DNA of 64,000 bases, from assembly GCF_036884655.1 (NCBI RefSeq), contig NC_088342.1, positions 10,597,501 through 10,661,500 of the forward strand, written 5' to 3'. The translations under genes and the position numbers were made by a program. Below, piece by piece: positions 20,870 through 31,521 of this stretch. The stretch comes from Musa acuminata AAA Group (lineage: Eukaryota > Streptophyta > Magnoliopsida > Zingiberales > Musaceae). A model generated the notes under the pieces. It searched no databases, had not been told where the DNA came from, and saw only the letters and a program-made list of their open reading frames with translations. Position 1 is the first letter of the stretch. Each line of letters opens with the position of its first letter.

Positions 20870-23645
20870 ATGACGACGTCGACGCCGGAGGAACCACAGA
20901 ATGGGGAAGCAGCGAAGCCTGTGATCAACTACAGAGGGTGGAAAGCCATGCCATACGTGATAGGTACGTGGAACACATGCTCTCCCTCCACCTTCGCCCA
21001 CGCACCACTTGACATCTCACGAGAAGGAGAATTCTGGGCAGGAAACGAGGCGTTTGAGAAGCTGGGGACGATCGGCACCTCCGCCAACCTCTTGGTCTAC
21101 CTCACCACCGTTTTCCACATGAAGAGCGTCGCGGCCGCCACCCTCATCACCGTGTTCAACGGCACCACCAGCCTCACCCCCCTCCTCGGGGCCTTCCTCG
21201 CCGATACCTATCTCGGCCGCTACGCCACCTTGGGGGCCGCTTCGGTTGCTTCTTTCTTGGTATGCTACCACCTTGAAGAGCTGCCATTCTCTCTCAGTAG
21301 CTCTTCTCATCTTCTTCGTATGTGTTTGATGAAATGCCAACCAAATAAAATTCCCAGAGAGTAAGCTGAAGATGAACTTGTGTTCGGACAGTTCTACTGA
21401 CATGCATTAGAGAAAGAAAAAGAGAATAACATTTAGAAATAGACTATGTACTGACAAAAGGGGAACAAAAAGTAAGCATAAATAAGATCAAACTCTTTGC
21501 CACCCACCAGATATTAGAATAAAAAAAATGAAACAGCTATTTTATCAAACACTTGAAGAGACACACCACCGAGAGTTGCATGAAATTTGTTGGTCCTTCT
21601 GTTTACATGAAGGGGTAACAAGTCATGTGAGCTTTGATATGATGCAAAATGATAGGGCCCAATATATTAATGCATGATATGTACAATATGATTGATATAA
21701 GACTTCGTGATAAATAGTACACATTGAGACATGTCGGCACATGTTAGCCATCATTGAAAGCCAGTAAAGCTGTTCCCGGGACGGTTCAGGCTTGTGGGTC
21801 ATCGTACTCCAATTATTGATAGTAAGCCTATCAGATTGCTGTCTTCTAATCCTACGTGTCCATGACGATTGATGATGTTGAAGGGCATGCTCATTCTCAC
21901 ACTCACGGCTGCCGTCTCCAAGCTTCACCCGCCTCCCTGCAGCAGTCATGGCGACGCATGCCACGGCGCGAACCCAACTCAGCTGGCCGTCCTCTTCGCC
22001 AGCTACGTCTTCATGGTCATCGGAGCCGGCGGCATACGCCCCTGCAACCTGGCGTTCGGCGCCGACCAGTTCGACCCCACCACCGAGGCGGGGAAGCGAG
22101 GCATCGCTAGCTTCTTCAACTGGTACTACATGACCTTCACCTTTGCCATGATGGCCTCCGCCACCCTCGTCATCTACGTGCAGAGCAACGTGAGCTGGTC
22201 GCTGGGGCTGGCCATTCCCACGGCGTTCATGTTCATCTCCTGCGTGCTCTTCTTCGTCGGGACCAAGATCTACGTGAAGGTGCGGCCGGAGGGCAGCCCG
22301 ATCACCAGCATCGCCCAGGTGCTGGTGGCGGCGTTCAGGAAGCGAGCGCTGAAGCTACCTGATGACCTCAAGGGCTCTCTTTTTGACCCTCCACATCTCA
22401 GTTCTCTGATCTCCAAGCTGCCGCACACCGACCAGTTCAGGTACTTGGGAGCACAAGAAGTGAGATTTCAACTCAGAAGAACACACCAAACCTATATTTT
22501 GATGGCATAAGATGATCTAATAAATTAGTGGAACAATTTTAATTAACCTCAATCCATTTGTAACACTTCCTTCGAAGTTGATAACATCCAAACTATTGCA
22601 GTCCAAAGCTACTACAATTTGCTTCATGAGGTTTATAATAAAACTATCACTAAGTTTACTATATTCTAAGAAAAATAAAGTTATCAACTTGATATGTTCA
22701 ACTATCACTACTACACGTGAATTTTTTTTGCTTTTTGCTTACAATTGCAGTTTTCTTGACAAAGCTGCGATCATAACCCCCATGGACGATATCAAACCGG
22801 ATGGCTCAGCTTCAGATGGATGGAGATTATGTAGCTTACAGCAAGTGGAACAGATGAAATGTTTAGTAAGAATCATCCCTGTTTGGTCTTCATGTATCAT
22901 CTTCGAGGTTACCGTCGTTCTGACATGGACTTACGTCGTCTTCCAAGCCCTTCAATCCGATAGACATCTCGGGCACAGTAACTTTGAGATTCCTGCTGCG
23001 ACTTTTACTGTGTTCGCCATGGCGGCCATGACCATTTGGTTGCTTGTTTACGACCGTTTCGTCGTCCGATTGCTTCAGAGGGTTACTGGAAAGGAAGGTG
23101 GCATCACGCTGCTTCAAAGGATGGGGACTGGCATTGCTCTTTCGGTCGTGATGATGATTGTCGGTGGCTTGGTAGAGGAACGGCGGCGGAGTTATGCGCT
23201 TCACAAGCCGACACTGGGGACTGCATCCAATGGTGGTGCCATTTCATCAATGTCCAGCCTCTGGTTGATCCCTCAGCTCGTTATTGCTGGTCTTTCGGAT
23301 GCTTTCAACCTCGTCGGCCAAGTTGAGTTCTACTACAAGCAATTTCCCGAAAACATGAGGAGCATGGCAGGGGGTCTGCTCTTCCTGGGTTTTGCATGTT
23401 CCAACTATCTGGGCACCTTGATAATAACTATCGTCCATCGAACAACTGGTGGACATCAGAAGAGCAATTGGTTAGCAGAAGATCTTAACCAGGGAAGACT
23501 AGATCTTCTCTACTTCTCGATCGCATCATTATCTGCCGTTAATTTGGTCTTCTTCATTGTATGTGCAAAGTGGTACAAATACAAAACCTCAGACAAAGAC
23601 CATGAGATTGCTCTGCAAACAAAGGAGATCAGAAGTTCTGTATGA
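20870..23645 (+). CDS. NRT1/PTR family (NPF) transporter, copy A
   Basis: Four exons by GT-AG reading: 20870-20963, 21042-21259, 21884-22440, 22751-23645, giving 587 aa. The family is proton-coupled plasma- or vacuolar-membrane transporters of nitrate, peptides, glucosinolates or hormones; the substrate cannot be read from sequence. Family marks include YRGWKAMPYVIG joined across intron 1 to NEAFEKLG, then LLVYLTTVFHMKSV, GAFLADTYLGRY, RPCNLAFGADQFDP, and near the end a QVEFYYKQFPENMRSM segment. About 12 membrane helices with a central hydrophilic loop are expected. The wording is closest to the NPF2 subfamily, an inference. The start at 20870 is preferred because unit B has a stop upstream of the same ATG. 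Intron 1 is 78 nt and stop-free. Confidence 0.93.
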
Positions 23646-23683
23646 GCAAGTTTCTGATGCACTGGATCTTTACAGTGCACAAG

Positions 23684-23689
23684 AATAAA
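23684..23689 (+). terminator. Candidate poly(A) signal of NPF copy A
   Basis: AATAAA lies about 40 bp after the stop codon. The matching position in copy B reads AAGAAA. This is a motif match only. Confidence 0.35.
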
Positions 23690-24574
23690 GAACAAGGATA
23701 TGGAATCAGGTTTCATCAGAAGAGAAGTAACAGTTCTGTTAATCATGCCTTTTCCTATGTACTGTTGATTCCTCTTTTTTCTTTTTATTACTATTTGAAG
23801 CTGCAAAACTTTTATAAGAGCAGAATGCTGTTCATGGTAGATGCACAAACAGTGGTTCACCCTCTCTACATGTTATATATGCTAATATCAGATAATTTCC
23901 ATTGTGAAACTTTTTGTGCTCATTGATATCTATTTTGAACTCAGCTGATAAGTCGCTTGATAAACCTAACATACTCCAAGAAATAGGCATTATTTATATT
24001 GCTGTGCCGAGTAGTTTGCCCACATAGGCCTGCTTCTAAGACTAAAAGATCTTCACCAAGGTAAAGTGGGATAGATCATGCAGATACATGCAGTGTATCA
24101 AAGATAAAGCTGTGTAACTCTTAATTGATGTCAGTCTAGCCTGCCTTCAATTGGTTTTAACCTCAAATTATGACATAAAAGTAAGCACCCATCATATATG
24201 CAAGTAAGATGAGCATCCTATCCCCAGATCTCACATTGGCAGGAGCCTCATGCACCGCTCCGGGTATGTCCTTTTCTTTTACAAATCATCTGCTAATACG
24301 AAAAGTCATCACTAAGTTGTAAGTCGATGAACCTGTACCATTTATGTGCCAGACGACTCTGAATATGAGCACAACCCACATCGGCACTGCAATCCTGATC
24401 AAACAGGTGATGCTATTTTTTACCATCTTATATACAATATTAATTGTGAAGCTTTCCTCTATATTCTGATAACAGCTCTATAAAGTCAGAAAAAAGGATT
24501 CATGTGAAGAAGTGTTAGTTTAAATAAGCACATGGAACTAAGCATCCAATGATTGATTTGATTGCTCTGAGTAA

Positions 24575-25180
24575 TGATGGGGATATAAACAGGAATAACC
24601 TTTGTATATGAACAAATACTAGAAGACCATAATACGGAGCGGAATTAAATGTAAGTACAATCAAACATAATACCAAGATATGCATGGAAAACCCTTTCAA
24701 TGTGAAGGGTAAAAATCACGGGACAAACTAAAGATAATCCAATATGAGAATAATGAATATACAAATCTCAATCTCTTGTCCTAAACCCTAGCAACAATCA
24801 CAAGAGAACAACTGGGATACAAGGATCACGTCACTGTCCACGATATCTAAAACCTCCTCAAGTAATCACAGCAAGAGTCTACTGTAGATTTGATCTAACC
24901 TGAGATGAGCACACTGCTAGATGATTGAGAACCTCTCTACGTTGTCCTTGTCTTCTTCCATTTCTTTCTCTTCTTTTTCTGCCTTGTTTTCCTCTTTTTC
25001 TTTAGAATCCCATGGCTGTTTTTCTTCTCCCACGTTGCTACCCTATTTATGCCTTTTTCTACCTTCAAAACGCAGCCACCACGCCCCCCTAATGTTAATT
25101 AGGGTTAGGTTAAAAGGGGGTGTGAGCTGTGGGCTGCCTAAGCCCACTATGAGTTGAATCTGTGGGCTGTCAGCCCATAA
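24575..25180 (-). repeat. 3' LTR of the copia element
   Basis: It begins TGATGGGGATATAAACAGG, as does the right LTR, and aligns with it to near 25180. Its inner end reads CAGCCCATAA where the partner ends CAGCCCAACA, so the terminal dinucleotide is mutated or the inner border is off by a few bases. Confidence 0.9.
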
Positions 25181-25421
25181 GGGAGGCTGTCCCATGACTC
25201 CTCAATGTGAAGCCATGACGACCAGCTGTCGGCATATCTCCTGTCTTTCTTTTGGTAAAGTTTTTGTCAACATGTCTGCTCCGTTATCATCTGTATGAAT
25301 TTTCTGAAGCTGCAACTGCTTCTCTTCAAATACATTTCAAATCCAGTGGTATCTGACATCTATATGCTTTGACTTGGAATGAAACATTGGGTTCTTACAC
25401 AAATTAATGGCACTTTGGCTG

Positions 25422-25740
25422 TCACAATGCATCACATAATTTTTCTATTTCAGCCCTAATTCTTATAAAAATTATTTCATCCATAACATTTCTTTGCATA
25501 CCTCTGTAGCAGCAATATATTCTGCTTCTGTGGTGGAGAGAGCAATACACCTTTGCAACCTGGATTGCCATGACACAACTCCCCCTGCAAAAGTAAGTAC
25601 ATAACCTGAAGTAGACTTTCTCGTATCTATATCTCTTGCCATATCTGCATCTGTGTAACCTGTCAACACATGTGGTCCACCTCCAAAGCTTAAACAAACC
25701 TTAGAGCTCCCTTTGAGATATCTAAAAATCCACTTCACTG
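25422..25740 (-). pseudogene. Copia RNase H relic
   Basis: The 25738-25472 frame carries MKWIFRYLKGS, LTGYTDADMARDIDTRKSTS and ALSTTEAEYIAATEVCKEM, the usual copia RNase H blocks with the catalytic Asp of TDAD and the Glu of TEAEY. The frame changes before the C-terminal part (25697-25422 in another frame). Confidence 0.9.
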
Positions 25741-25746
25741 CTGCCC

Positions 25747-25848
25747 AGTGCTCTTTGCTTGGATTTGCAAGAAATCTACTAGTAACACCAACTGCCTAGT
25801 GCTCTTTGCTTGGATTTGCAAGAAATCTACTAGTAACACCAACTGCAT
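25747..25848. repeat. 51-bp tandem duplication in the copia pol gene
   Basis: Two copies of AGTGCTCTTTGCTTGGATTT and the following 31 bases lie head to tail (25747 and 25798). The length is 17 codons, so the frame would survive, but one copy reads TAG where the other reads TGG on the coding strand. This terminates the reverse-transcriptase frame at 25796. Confidence 0.9.
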
Positions 25849-26704
25849 ATGCGATGTCTGGCCTCGTACATACTATTGCATACATTAAACTTCCAACTGC
25901 TGAAGCATAAGGAACCTTTTGCATTTTCTCTTTCTTCTCATCACTTGACGGACTCTGTTCTGAGCACAACTTGAAGTGACCTGCAAGAGGAGAATCAACT
26001 AGCTTTGCATTGCTCATACTAAATCTTTCCAATATCTTCTCAATGTATTTCTCCTGTGACAACCAAATCTTCTTATTTTTCCTGTCACGGGAAATCTGCA
26101 TACCTAGTATTTGCTTTGCTGGCCCCATGTCCTTCATTGCAAAAGACTCACTTAGCTCCTTTTTCAATCTGTCAATTTTAGACATATCTTTCCCAAGAAT
26201 AAGCATGTCATCAACATAAAGTAAGAGAATAATAAAATCCTCACCAAACCATTTGATGTACACACAATGATCTGAAGCCGTTCTTTTGTATCAATTTTCT
26301 GTCATAAATGAATCAAACTTTCTGTACCACTGTCTTGGAGCTTGCTTTAGCCCATACAAGCTCTTCTTCAATTTACAGACAAAGCTCTCTTTACCTTTAA
26401 CTTTGAAGCCTTCTGGTTGCTCCATATAAATTTTCTCCTCCAAATCCCCATGAAGGAAAGCTGTCTTCACATCTAACTGCTCAACCTCCAAGTCCTGGCT
26501 AGCAGCAATACCTAGAGCAACACGAATAGAAGATATTTTAACAATAGGAGAAAATATCTCTTCAAAGTCAATACCTTTCTTTTGACCAAAACCTTTCACA
26601 ACTAATCTAGCTTTGTACTTTGGTTGAGAACAATATTCTTGAGTCTTCAACCTGAAAACCCACTTGTTCTTCAAGGCCATCATTTCATTTGGAAGTATCA
26701 CCAA
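25796..26704 (-). pseudogene. Copia reverse transcriptase relic
   Basis: Two in-frame pieces: 26704-26291 (KARLVVKGFGQKKGIDF, QLDVKTAFLHGDLEEKIYM, LKKSLYGLKQAPRQWY) and 26263-25796, which has the catalytic LLYVDDMLI motif. They are separated by one TGA nonsense codon. Upstream of 26704 further stops interrupt the linker from integrase. Confidence 0.93.
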
Positions 26705-26974
26705 ATCATAGGTGTGGTTCTTCTAAAGAGCATCCATCTCTTCTTGCATAACAAATAACCACTTCTTTTTCTACCCACTTTCAACTGTTTCCTGGTAACT
26801 CTCTAGTTCACCTGCATTAGTAAGCATCACATACTCATCTGTAGAGTATCTTATGGAAGGTTGACGTTGTCTAGAAGATCTTCTCAACTGAGGTTCTACT
26901 AGAACTTACTCTCCTACTTCTTCTTGCTCAACATGTCCTGCAGGTAGATCAACGTCAGGCTCTACACCATCTTC

Positions 26975-27970
26975 CTACACATCTCCCCCATCACCCTGAT
27001 ATACTGGAGGAATAACTGGGTCACAATCTGCTAATCCTTCTGCAGAAGTATTGGCTGGTGCCTTCTTCTTTAAATCTTCAAAAGTTTGATTCTCAAAGAA
27101 GACTACATCTCTGCTTCTAAACACCTTCTGCTCTTCTGGATCCCAAAGCCTGTAACCAAAATGATCATATGAGTAACCAAGAAAAATACATTCTTTAGTC
27201 TTACCATCCAGCTTGGACCTCTCATTATCTGTAACATGTGCAAATGCACGATAACCAAACACTCTCAAATTTTTGTAGGAAACATCTTTCCCTGACCATA
27301 CATGCTTTGCAACATCACCATCTAGGGCTGTACATGGTGATAAGTTGATCACATCAACTGCAGTCCTCAAAGCCTCATCCCAAAACCTTTTGGGTAGCTT
27401 GGCCTGTGAAAACATACATCTGATCTTTTTCATGATGGTGCGATTTATCCTCTCTATAATTGCATTATGCTGAGGTGTATTAGGAACTGTCATCTTATGT
27501 TGGATCTCATGTGACCTACAATAGTCATTCAATAATCTTGTATACTCACCACCATTATCTGATCTTATGCATTTCAATTTTCTTTTTTCCCTTTCAACAC
27601 TGGCATGAAACTCTTTGAAGACATTAATCACCTGATCTTTAGTCTTCAAAGCATAGGCCCAAACTTTCCTAAAAAAATCATCTATAAAAGTGACAAAATA
27701 AAGTGCACCACTTATTCCAAGAACATCAACAGATCCACCATGAGTTTTTATCCTTAAAGGGCCACATACATCTGTATAAACACGGTCTAAGGCATGTATT
27801 TTTCTAGATAAAGCAGGACTAGCAAATGAAACTCTATGTTGTTTACCTGCCAAACAATCAATATAAGGGTTTAAATGTATACCTCTGAGATCCGGTAATA
27901 CCTCTATCTTGAAAAGAGCTTGTAGCCCCTTCTCGCTCATGTGTCCTAGTCGCCTATGCCATAACTCCAT
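26975..27970 (-). pseudogene. Copia integrase segment
   Basis: A 331-codon open frame begins with the HHCC-type stretch MELWHRRLGHMSEKGL. It contains the DDE core: Asp in YTDVCGP, Asp in IRSDNGGEY, and Glu in NAIIERINRTIM. The second Cys of the zinc domain is kept in the DCLAGKQHRVSF stretch, but the usual CxxC reads DCLAG, so the first Cys of that pair is lost. Confidence 0.93.
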
Positions 27971-28125
27971 GCTGAAGTCTTTTTCTGTAGCATTTAACTG
28001 CTCACCATAAGCTTTAGCCTGTAACCTGAATAAAGTATGAAATTTCTTTCCATTAGCTATAACAAGAGAACCCTTACTGAGCTTTCATTGCCCTTTGTGA
28101 AATCTGCTATCATAGTCTTCATCAT

Positions 28126-28404
28126 CTAGCCAACTGAAATTAAATTCAGCCTCAAGTCAACCACATGCCTCACATTCTTAAGCACCAACTTGCAGCCAAG
28201 GTTGGTCTTTAAATAGATATCACCCATGCCTATGATGTCTGTTGTGCCATAGTTGCCCATCTTGACAACACCAAAATTTCCAGACCTGTATATAGCAAAA
28301 AACTCTCTCTGTGGTGTAGCATGGTAAGAAGCACCTGTGTCAATCACCCACTCAAGATCCTGACACACACAAGAAAAAATATCATCAGAAGGAGACAAAA
28401 TCAA
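28126..28404 (-). pseudogene. Copia protease segment
   Basis: The aspartic protease motif WVIDTGASYHATP is followed by GNFGVVKMGNYGTTDIIGMG and the usual LKNVRHVVDLRLNLISVG block. A stop separates it from integrase. Confidence 0.9.
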
Positions 28405-28450
28405 ATAATCACCACCTGCATTATTGTAGTTGTGATATTATCTTTTGACT

Positions 28451-29228
28451 CTATAGACTCCACTTCTTTTCCCTTTTTCTTACTCTTCTTAGGTTGCTTA
28501 CATTGGTTCTTGTAATGTCCTTTCTCACCACAATTATAGCAAACAATATCTTTTCTTGATCTTGACTTGCTTCTACCCATACGTGAAATGCTTCTAGACT
28601 TTGACCTTCCTTTGTTCTCTGAGATAAGTGCTTGTGAATCATTCTAAGATGTTATCGAACTCTTTCTTCTCAACTCATCATTCAACAAACTGCTTGTTAC
28701 TTGACTCATAGTGACAATACCATCTGGCGCAGAATTACTAAGGGAAACCACTAGTGTCTCCCAACTTTCTGATAATGAACTGAGAAGTAACAATGCTTGC
28801 AACTCATCATCAAGAGACATTTTTATAGAGGATAACTGGTTAGTAATACTTTGCATTTCATTCAAATGGTCAACAATAAAAGCACCCTCTCTATATTTTA
28901 GGTTCACAAGTTTTCTGATCAAGAAAGCTTTGTTGCCAGTTGTTTTTCTTTTATAGAGACTTTCTAACTTTTTCCAAATAGAATATGCAGAAATTTCAGT
29001 AGAAACATGGTGAAAGACACTATCATCAAGCCACTGTCGAATAAATCCAATTGTTTTTCGATCTAACCTATTCCACTCATCATCTATCATAGTTATGGGT
29101 TTTGCACTATCCCTCTACAAAGGTCCATACAAATCTTTACAATACAAGAGATCTTTCATTCTTGGTTTTCATATCATCCAATTGTTTCCATTTAAACTAA
29201 TCATGCGAGAAACATTACTGGCCTCCAT
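28451..29228 (-). pseudogene. Copia gag relic with CCHC knuckle
   Basis: An ATG at 29226-29228 opens the gag frame, which has two early stops. The 29090-28644 stretch is intact (WKKLESLYKRKTTGNKAF, then LLLSSLSESWETLV). A CCHC zinc knuckle (CYNCGEKGHYKNQC) follows in the frame crossing about 28500-28545. gag would form the particle that packages element RNA. Confidence 0.9.
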
Positions 29229-29263
29229 GTTCAAATACAAAAATTAAATCACCAAAACCCTTT

Positions 29264-29275
29264 GCTCTGATACCA
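29264..29275 (-). other. Primer-binding site of the copia element
   Basis: The minus strand reads TGGTATCAGAGC, two bases inside the 5' LTR. This is the standard initiator Met-tRNA site of plant copia elements. Confidence 0.95.
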
Positions 29276-29277
29276 TT

Positions 29278-29885
29278 TGATGGGGATATAAACAGGAATA
29301 ACCTTTGTATATGAACAAATACTAGAAGACCATAATACGCAGCAGAATTAAATATAAGCACAATCAAACAGAACACCAAGATATACGTGAAAACCCCTTC
29401 AATGTGAAGGGTAAAAACCACGGGGCAAACTAGATATAATCCATTATGAGAATAATGAATATACAAATCTCAATCTCTTGCCCTAAACCCTAGCAACAAT
29501 CACAAGAGAACAACTAGGATACAAGGATCACGTCACTGTCCACGATATCTAAAACCTCCCCAAGTAATCACAGCAAGAGTCTACTGTAGATTTGATCTAA
29601 CCTGAGATGAGCACACTACTAGATGATTGAGAACAACCTCTCTACATTGTCCTTGTCTTCTTCCCTTTCTTTCTCTTCTTTTTCTGCCTTGTTTTCCTCT
29701 TTTTCTTTAGAATCTCATGACTGTTTTTCTTCTCTCACGTTGCTACCCTATTTGTGCCTTTTTCTACCTTCAAAACGCAGCCACCACACCCCCCTAATGT
29801 TAATTAGGGTTAGGTTAAGAGGGGGTGTGGGCTGTGGGCTACCTAAGCCCACTATGAGCTGAATCTGTGGACTGTCAGCCCAACA
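29278..29885 (-). repeat. 5' LTR of the copia element
   Basis: 608 bp, plus-strand ends TGATGG and CCAACA. It is flanked on the right by the AGTAA target duplication. It differs from the left LTR by scattered substitutions, so the insertion is neither very old nor brand new. Confidence 0.93.
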
Positions 29886-30220
29886 AGTAAGTATCGATGC
29901 ACAAGAGCTCTTCCGACAGTGAAGAAGTTAGCTTCAAAATGAAGTTTGGCGAGAGAAGAATCACCAGTATAGGAGAATTCCTTCCTTCCAAGACCAGGAA
30001 GCTGACCAGCGAGTAGCAGTGTTTCTGAATTCTTGCGAGCTTCATGCTCAGAAAAGAACCAGAGGATAAGCGTGAATGAACTCAGAGGATGTCTTAGAAT
30101 ACCATTCGATGACAGCATCAGATATTTCTGAATCAGATGCGAGCTAAAACTCTCTTCCAAACCCTTATCCTCTAACAATTTGGAGACAAATGATTTGATA
30201 CCATGACGACCAAGAATCAA
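29852..30220 (-). CDS. Duplicated ORF of unknown nature (unit B copy)
   Basis: The first 104 codons parallel the unit A frame (18336-17845). Beyond them it runs into the deletion junction and then the copia LTR, so its C-terminus is unrelated. No domain is recognised. If the unit A frame is real, this copy is truncated. Confidence 0.2.
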   Translation of the reverse strand: MILGRHGIKSFVSKLLEDKGLEESFSSHLIQKYLMLSSNGILRHPLSSFTLILWFFSEHEARKNSETLLLAGQLPGLGRKEFSYTGDSSLAKLHFEANFFTVGRALVHRYLLVGLTVHRFSS

Positions 30221-30264
30221 ATGTGAGCATCAAATGACTTCAGAAACAGATACGAAGTGGAAGT

Positions 30265-31476
30265 ATCAAGTTTTTTATATTGATTAATATTTAATAATTA
30301 TTATAATTATTATTATTAAATTATTTCTGCATAAATTAGATTAAAGAATATTTGGTGAATATAATTTATAATTTATATTCCAATGTTTTATCTAACTAGT
30401 AATTATCAAAATAGCTTAAGATGATAGAATTATTAGATATAAATTATAATAAATATTTTATTATTTATAAGATATTTTAAAGTATATTTTAAATTATTGT
30501 ATTGGTTTTGTGACCACTAAAGTGGTCTAGACTAATAACTTATAAAATTATATCAAAAATTAGTTCTCAATGATATTAAGAAAAATAATATTCATAATGA
30601 CATAAGAGATTTAGATAATTCTAAAGGAGAATCTACTTTGAATAGTTATATGATACGATAGGATTATACTATTTTGGATATCTTTACAGTTTAGGGTTGC
30701 ATACCGAAAGATAATAATACTATTCTATAATAATGGTATCAATCCTTCGTAACGATAAAATCTTGTATGAATATTAGATATATCAATATCTCACCTAAAC
30801 ATAAAATAGAAATTATATTAAAAATACAACATCTATCGAAAAACTTAAAAGTATTAATATTATATTATTTTATTAAAATGATACTTCATTAATTGCATTC
30901 TTACAAACGTTCGTATATTTTCTAAATTAAATTATTATGACTTAAGTATGTACAATTTATACTAAGAGTTAGATATTAACCTTTTTGTTGAAAGCATCGT
31001 AACTTAAACACTAAAAATTATGTGAGATAAATAATTGAATTATTGAAAAGGGGCTGAAAGGTTTAGTTTTAATAATTATTAATAATATTTAGACTTTATT
31101 ACATAATATAACTAGCACATTAAAATATTAAAAAATTGATCTAAAATTACTAATAAGTCAGTATCTTAATAAAAGAACTAACTATAGCTTAGTATCATAG
31201 TATTTGAGGATTTCTAAGATATATCCTTGTTATGATCGATAAAACTACAAAACTTAAGGAATTTATATTGAAGAACTATTTTTAGGTATTTTTATTATTT
31301 ATGCAGAAAAATTCAAAGGGATACAAATTTTATTGTCCTAGTTATAATATTAGGATAGTTGAATCTAATAATATAAGATTCTTAGACAATAGTGAATCAA
31401 TGAGAGTGAAAATTTTAAAATTTAATCTTGATAAGGAGATCCTTTATCATTTTATATTTGAGAAGTTGTTCCTCAA

Positions 31477-31521
<45 letters not shown>

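Larger units (their letters stand above)
24575..29885 (-). mobile_element. Ty1/copia retrotransposon, full length but decayed (Tnt1-like)
   Basis: The element is bounded by AGTAA target duplications (24570-24574 and 29886-29890). It has two 606-608-bp LTRs, a Met-tRNA primer-binding site, and copia order on the minus strand: gag, protease, integrase, reverse transcriptase, RNase H. The paralogous site in unit A (near 17470) reads GAGTAAGTATCGG with one AGTAA and no insert. The element therefore entered unit B after the duplication. Several in-frame stops and a 51-bp internal duplication make it non-autonomous. Domain wording resembles the Tnt1-94/Tork group. Confidence 0.95.

Noticed and set aside
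22890..23326. Alternative-frame ORFs over NPF exon 4 (104 aa minus, 96 aa plus), repeated at 37914-38350.
   Set aside because: They overlap well-supported coding sequence and occur twice only because the gene is duplicated.
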